12,816 bases of DNA, from positions 1 to 12,816 of the forward strand of contig CAJYHD010000409.1 in NCBI GenBank assembly GCA_913773715.1. Direction: 5' to 3'. The translations under genes were made by a program, and so were the position numbers. How positions within the stretch are numbered: the first letter of the stretch is position 1; every line of letters begins with the position of its first letter. Below the pieces are notes generated by a model, which made no database searches, was not told where the DNA came from, and worked only from the letters and a program-made list of their open reading frames with translations. This document shows positions 9,222 through 12,816 of this stretch, piece after piece. The stretch comes from an uncultured Sphingobium sp. (GTDB lineage Bacteria > Pseudomonadota > Alphaproteobacteria > Sphingomonadales > Sphingomonadaceae).

Positions 9222-9250
9222 TTGACGATGTTAGGAAGCAGAGGTCATAT
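9222..9250 (+). promoter_or_regulatory. Candidate promoter of the sugar dehydrogenase gene
   Basis: TTGACG (9222-9227, 5 of 6 to the -35 consensus) is followed after 17 bases by TCATAT (9245-9250), a weak -10 (3 of 6). The leader to ATG 9340 would be about 80 bases. The -10 overlaps the -10 of the opposing rimP promoter. Confidence 0.4.
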
Positions 9251-9274
9251 AGGTCGACCGTGGAATTTCTGCAA
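9246..9274 (-). promoter_or_regulatory. Candidate promoter of the rimP-nusA-infB operon
   Basis: On the minus strand TTGCAG (9269-9274) and TATATG (9246-9251) stand 17 bases apart, a sigma-70-like spacing. The start point would fall near 9239, leaving a leader of about 85 bases before rimP. The match is partial (3 of 6 and 4 of 6), but the position, between divergent genes and before the first operon gene, is right. Confidence 0.45.
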
Positions 9275-9339
9275 CATTATTCGTCGCGGCACATTCTGCG
9301 TACATCCTTCCCTGCCGTCCGGCTCATTTGGAGACAGAG

Positions 9340-10467
9340 ATGCGTTCGTTCATCGCCACATTGCCCCTGATCCTCATCGCCTGCTCCGCTGAAAATGCGA
9401 CCGGGCAGAATGCCTCCTCGCCCGAAAAGCCCTTCAAGACATCTGTGATCGCCGACTTCGATTCGCCCTGGGCGATGACCTTCCTGCCGGACGGGCGCGC
9501 GCTCGTGACGGAGAAGAAGGGCGAGTTGATCCTGTTCGACCCCAAGAACGGCACCAAGATCCCGGTCAGTGGCATTCCGGCAGTGGACACCGCCGGACAA
9601 GGCGGATTGATGGACGTCGTGCTGTCACCGACGTTCGCCAAGGACAAGGGCGTCTATTTCAGCTTCGCCGAAGCGCGGGACGGCCTGAAGGGCGTCGCCC
9701 TTGCCAAAGGCATGTTCAATCAGGCGAGCGATGCCACGACGAAGCTCGACAAGGTGCAGGTGATCTTCCGCGCGTCGCCCTATATCGATGGCGATGGCCA
9801 TTATTCTGGCCGCATCGCTTTCTCCCCCGATGGCAAATATCTGTTCTTCACCAATGGCGAGCGGCAGCAGTTCGATCCGGCGCAGGACCCCAAGTCCACG
9901 CTCGGCAAGGTGCTGCGCCTCAACCTCGACGGCACGCCGGCGGCGGGCAATCCGCTGGCGTCCAAGGGGTTCAATCCCGCGATCTGGTCCTATGGCCATC
10001 GCAACTTGCTCGGCATCGCCTTCGATGGGCAGGGACGGCTGTGGGAGCAGGAGATGGGCCCCAAGGGCGGAGACGAGGTGAACCTCATCAAACCGGGCCT
10101 CAACTATGGCTGGCCCAAGGCATCGAACGGCAGCCATTATGACGGTCGCGACATTCCCGACCATAAGCCAGGCGACGGATTCGAAGCGCCCAAGGTCAGC
10201 TGGAACCCGGTGATCTCGCCGGGGGGACTGCTCTATTATTCGGGCAACCTGTTCCCGCAATGGAAGGGTTCGCTGTTCATCGGCGGCCTTTCCAGCCAGT
10301 CGCTGGTGCGCGTGAAGCTGAACGGCGAAAATGCGTCCAAGGCGGATCAGTGGGACATGGGCGAGCGCATCCGCGAGGTGGAGCAAGGCCCGGATGGCGC
10401 GCTCTGGCTGCTGGAGGATGGCGGCAAGTCGCAGGGACGCTTGCTCAAACTGACGCCTGCCGCCTGA
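9340..10467 (+). CDS. PQQ-dependent aldose sugar dehydrogenase-like lipoprotein (GSDH family)
   Basis: A 375-residue six-bladed propeller protein of the glucose/sorbosone dehydrogenase family, which oxidises sugars with pyrroloquinoline quinone. Motifs: SPWAMTFLPDGRALVTEK (42-59), GQGGLMDVVLSP (87-98), GHYSGRIAFSPDG with the candidate catalytic His154, LGKVLRLNLDGTP (188-200), SYGHRNLLGIAFD (217-229), GGDEVN and GLNYGWP (about 243-259), and SPGGLLYYSG near the end. I chose ATG 9340, not the in-frame TTG at 9328, because GGAG (9330-9333) is 6 bases ahead and the protein then opens with a lipoprotein signal: a hydrophobic stretch ending LILIAC, with Cys15 as lipidation site. It would be anchored in the periplasm. 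PQQ synthesis genes are not in the window. A strong hairpin terminator follows, so it is probably a single-gene transcript. Confidence 0.88.
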   Translation: MRSFIATLPLILIACSAENATGQNASSPEKPFKTSVIADFDSPWAMTFLPDGRALVTEKKGELILFDPKNGTKIPVSGIPAVDTAGQGGLMDVVLSPTFAKDKGVYFSFAEARDGLKGVALAKGMFNQASDATTKLDKVQVIFRASPYIDGDGHYSGRIAFSPDGKYLFFTNGERQQFDPAQDPKSTLGKVLRLNLDGTPAAGNPLASKGFNPAIWSYGHRNLLGIAFDGQGRLWEQEMGPKGGDEVNLIKPGLNYGWPKASNGSHYDGRDIPDHKPGDGFEAPKVSWNPVISPGGLLYYSGNLFPQWKGSLFIGGLSSQSLVRVKLNGENASKADQWDMGERIREVEQGPDGALWLLEDGGKSQGRLLKLTPAA

Positions 10468-10500
10468 CCTTTCGGTCGCGTCTTCCGCTTCCTATCTCCC

Positions 10501-10530
10501 GGCCCGGCGCCCTCTCGCCGGGCCATTATC
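10501..10530 (+). terminator. Intrinsic-type terminator after the sugar dehydrogenase
   Basis: GGCCCGGCG (10501-10509) and CGCCGGGCC (10516-10524) form a perfect 9-pair stem with a 6-base loop, 33 bases after the stop codon. A short AT-rich tail (ATTATCTTT) follows in place of a clean T-run. It lies just before the ribosome binding site of the next gene, so it could also act as a leader structure, but the simplest reading is termination. Confidence 0.7.
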
Positions 10531-10544
10531 TTTCGGAGACAAGC

Positions 10545-11666
10545 ATGAGCGCTCCCCAGCTTTTTCAGCCTTTCAACGTCGGGGGGCTCGTCCTCGACAA
10601 TCGCATCGTCATTGCGCCGATGTGCCAATATTCCGCCGTCGATGGCGAAATGAACGACTGGCATCTGATCCACCTCGGCCAACTGGCGCTGTCGGGCGCG
10701 GCGTTGCTGACGATCGAAGCCGCTGCTGTTTTGCCCGAGGGGCGTATCTCCTATGCCGATGTCGGCCTGTGGGACGATCGCACACGGGATGCGATGCGCC
10801 GCGTCATCGACGGCGTGCGCCACCATTCGGACATGCCGATCGCGATCCAGCTCGCCCATGCCGGGCGCAAGGCATCGACCGAGGTACCGTGGAAGGGTGG
10901 CGCGCAGATCGCGCCGAGTGCCGCCCATGGCTGGCAGACGGTAGCCCCGTCGCCCCTTCCCTTCAACCAAGGCCAGAATGCGCCGATGGCATTGGACAAG
11001 TCGGGGATCGAGACGATTCGAGACGCCTTCGTCGCGGCGGCGCGACGTGCCGACGATCTTGGCATCGATGCAATTCAGCTTCATGCGGCGCACGGCTATC
11101 TGCTGCACCAGTTCCTCTCTCCGCTCTCTAACCAGCGGGACGACGATTATGGCGGCAGTCTGGAAAACCGCATGCGCCTGGCACTCGAAATCTTCGACGC
11201 CGTGCGCGCTGCCGTTCCCGCGCACAAGCCGGTGACGATGCGCGTGTCCGGCACCGATTGGGTCGAAGGCGGCTGGGACATCGAGCAGACGATCGCCTTT
11301 TCGCAAGCGCTGGAGGCGCGCGGCTGCGATGCGATCCATGTGTCGAGCGGTGGCCTCGATCCGCGACAGGAAATCCCGGTTGGACCAAGCTATCAGGTGC
11401 CGCTTGCGCGCGCGGTCAAGCAGGCTGTTTCCATTCCCGTCGTCGCAGTGGGCCTCATCACCGACTATGAGCAGGCCGAAGCGATCATCGGCACCGGCGA
11501 CGCGGACCTGATCGCGATTGCCCGTACCATCCTCTACGATCCGCGCTGGCCATGGCACGCAGCGGCGCACCTCGGCGGATCGGTCAAGGCGCCGAGCCAG
11601 TATCTACGATCCCAGCCACGCCAATATAAGCATTTGTTCGATCATCTGGGCAGCGGCGAGAACTGA
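10545..11666 (+). CDS. NADH:flavin oxidoreductase, Old Yellow Enzyme family (YqjM-like)
   Basis: A 373-residue FMN-binding TIM barrel that reduces activated C=C bonds with NAD(P)H; the natural substrate is unknown. Key features of the YqjM-like class are visible: APMCQYS (24-30) with Cys27 and Tyr29, QLAHAGRKA (102-110), the substrate-binding pair His180/His183 in LHAAHGY, LSPLSNQRDDDYGGSLENR (191-209), the FMN phosphate region VVAVGLIT and DLIAIART, and an Arg-rich end (YLRSQPRQYKHLF). I chose ATG 10545 because CGGAG (10534-10538) precedes it by 6 bases and MSAPQLFQPF is the normal start; the frame is open further upstream through the sugar dehydrogenase gene, but only as shadow. A shared terminator lies directly after the stop. 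Confidence 0.93.
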   Translation: MSAPQLFQPFNVGGLVLDNRIVIAPMCQYSAVDGEMNDWHLIHLGQLALSGAALLTIEAAAVLPEGRISYADVGLWDDRTRDAMRRVIDGVRHHSDMPIAIQLAHAGRKASTEVPWKGGAQIAPSAAHGWQTVAPSPLPFNQGQNAPMALDKSGIETIRDAFVAAARRADDLGIDAIQLHAAHGYLLHQFLSPLSNQRDDDYGGSLENRMRLALEIFDAVRAAVPAHKPVTMRVSGTDWVEGGWDIEQTIAFSQALEARGCDAIHVSSGGLDPRQEIPVGPSYQVPLARAVKQAVSIPVVAVGLITDYEQAEAIIGTGDADLIAIARTILYDPRWPWHAAAHLGGSVKAPSQYLRSQPRQYKHLFDHLGSGEN

Positions 11667-11697
11667 AAAAAGAAAACGGGGCCGATAAGGCCCCGTT
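11665..11697. terminator. Shared bidirectional terminator between the OYE gene and pyrG
   Basis: AACGGGGCC (11675-11683) and GGCCCCGTT (11689-11697) make a perfect 9-pair stem around GATAA. On the minus strand it starts 3 bases after the pyrG stop and is followed by TTTTCTTTTTT, a strong intrinsic terminator whose T-run reaches into the OYE stop codon. On the plus strand the same stem ends the OYE transcript but only TTCGCTT follows, so it should be weaker that way. Confidence 0.9.
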
Positions 11698-11700
11698 CGC

Positions 11701-12816
11701 TTATACCAGCCGGCTCTGCTTGACCGCCGCTTCGATGAAGCTCGCGAAAAGCGGGTGCGGGTCGAAAGGCTTGGACTTCAGTTCCGGGTGGAACTGCACG
11801 CCCACGAACCAGGGGTGATCCGGCCGCTCAACGATTTCCGGCAAGGTGCCATCCGGCGACATGCCCGAGAAGATGAGGCCACCCTTTTCCAGCGGCTCGC
11901 GATAGCCTGCGTTGACTTCATAGCGGTGGCGATGACGCTCGCTGATGTTGTCGGTGCCGTAGATACCGGAGACGACACTGTTTCCGGTCAGCTTGGCCGG
12001 ATAGGCCCCCAGCCGCATCGTGCCGCCCAGATCCGTTTCCGCCGTACGCTTCTGCAAGCCTTCCTTGCTCATCCATTCGGTGATGAGACCGACCACCGGC
12101 TCGCTGGTTTCGCCGAACTCCGTGGTGGAGGCGTTGGCGATGCCCGCCGTGTTCCGCGCGCCTTCAATGCAGGCCATCTGCATGCCGAGGCAGATGCCGA
12201 AGAAAGGCACATTGCGTTCGCGGGCGAACTTGACCGACTCGATCTTGCCTTCCGATCCGCGCACGCCAAAGCCGCCGGGGACGAGGATGCCGTGCATTGG
12301 TTCGAGGCTGCTGACGAGATCCTCGCCCTTCTCGAACAGTTCGGCGTCGATCCACTTGATCTTGACCTTCACCCGGTTGGCGAGGCCGCCATGGTGCAGA
12401 GCTTCGTGCAGCGACTTGTATGCGTCCAGCAGGCCGACATACTTGCCGACCACGCCGATCGTCACTTCGCCTTCGGGATTGGTCTGGCGATCCATGATGT
12501 CGTCCCACCGCTCCAGCGACGGGGCGGGCGCATCGCTGATGCCGAAGGCGCGCAGGACTTCGCGGTCCAGCCCCTCGGCATGATATTGATGCGGAACGGC
12601 ATAGATGCTGCTGGCGTCGAGCGCGGGGATGACCGCTTCGGGCCGGACGTTGCAGAACAGCGCGATCTTCTTGCGCTCGCTGTCGGGCAAAGGATGCTCG
12701 CACCGGCATAGCAGAATGTCGGGCTGAATGCCGAGCGAGGTCAGATCGCGGACGCTGCGCTGCGTCGGCTTGGTCTTCAGTTCACCCGCCGCCGCGATAT
12801 AGGGCACCAGCGTCAC
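11701..12816 (-). CDS. pyrG: CTP synthase, C-terminal 372 codons (5' end outside window)
   Basis: CTP synthase makes CTP from UTP with ATP and glutamine, the last step of pyrimidine nucleotide synthesis. The visible part begins inside the synthetase domain ([20 protein letters not shown], then [10 protein letters not shown]), whose N-terminal ATP site is outside the window. The class I glutamine amidotransferase domain is complete: IGVVGKYV (about 120-127), [10 protein letters not shown] (178-187), the nucleophile Cys209 in GICLGMQ, and His343/Glu345 in QFHPELKS. The TAA stop is at 11701-11703, with a strong terminator 3 bases later. The open frame continues to the last base, so the first codon seen is not the start. 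Nothing abnormal is seen. Confidence 0.97.
   Translation of the reverse strand: MTLVPYIAAAGELKTKPTQRSVRDLTSLGIQPDILLCRCEHPLPDSERKKIALFCNVRPEAVIPALDASSIYAVPHQYHAEGLDREVLRAFGISDAPAPSLERWDDIMDRQTNPEGEVTIGVVGKYVGLLDAYKSLHEALHHGGLANRVKVKIKWIDAELFEKGEDLVSSLEPMHGILVPGGFGVRGSEGKIESVKFARERNVPFFGICLGMQMACIEGARNTAGIANASTTEFGETSEPVVGLITEWMSKEGLQKRTAETDLGGTMRLGAYPAKLTGNSVVSGIYGTDNISERHRHRYEVNAGYREPLEKGGLIFSGMSPDGTLPEIVERPDHPWFVGVQFHPELKSKPFDPHPLFASFIEAAVKQSRLV

Noticed and set aside
10260..10544. Upstream extension of the OYE gene into the sugar dehydrogenase
   Set aside because: The frame is open by chance; the family start, ribosome binding site and terminator all place the real start at 10545.
10347..11570. 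Minus-strand open frame of 407 codons opposite the OYE gene
   Set aside because: It spans the sugar dehydrogenase terminator and the OYE gene and shows no recognisable domain.

Overview
The window looks like GC-rich chromosomal DNA of an alphaproteobacterium, most likely a sphingomonad (Sphingobium/Sphingomonas type). This is inferred from the gene order rimP-nusA-ylxR-infB-rbfA, the fused YlxR/L7Ae-like protein, the alphaproteobacterial repair ligase, and a dispersed palindromic repeat whose translation reads VTPANAGV / PAFAGVT, common in this group. No database search was run.

Layout. (1) Positions 1-797 (+) hold the C-terminal half of an ATP-dependent DNA repair ligase. (2) Positions 803-1961 hold one IS630-family insertion sequence of 1155 bp with a TA target duplication. 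Its transposase is split by a one-base frameshift. The IS landed in a CTAG site that is part of the stop codon of the next gene and left that stop intact. (3) From 1959 to 9153, everything on the minus strand forms one co-directional run read from right to left: rimP, nusA, a small tautomerase-like gene, ylxR-L7Ae fusion, infB, rbfA, and a secreted alpha/beta hydrolase. This is the conserved transcription/translation operon with two unusual passengers (tautomerase and hydrolase) and a 76-bp palindromic repeat pair between infB and rbfA. (4) Positions 9154-9339 are a divergent promoter region. (5) On the plus strand follow a lipoprotein PQQ-type sugar dehydrogenase, a clear hairpin terminator, and an Old Yellow Enzyme-family oxidoreductase. 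(6) A shared terminator separates the latter from the convergent pyrG (CTP synthase), which runs off the right edge.

The core operon genes act together: RimP and RbfA mature the 30S subunit, IF2 (infB) starts translation, NusA tunes RNA polymerase pausing and termination, and YlxR/L7Ae is an RNA-binding accessory. The plus-strand pair (sugar dehydrogenase, flavin ene-reductase) are redox enzymes but are separated by a terminator, so nothing in the sequence ties them to one pathway.

I see no defence system, CRISPR array, prophage, tRNA or rRNA, and no convincing wholly new system. The points most worth a second look are the tautomerase-like protein that lacks both canonical active-site arginines but sits in the nusA operon, the repeat pair abutting the rbfA ribosome binding site, and the exact stop-codon insertion of the IS. 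There is no gene-free stretch longer than 300 bases.
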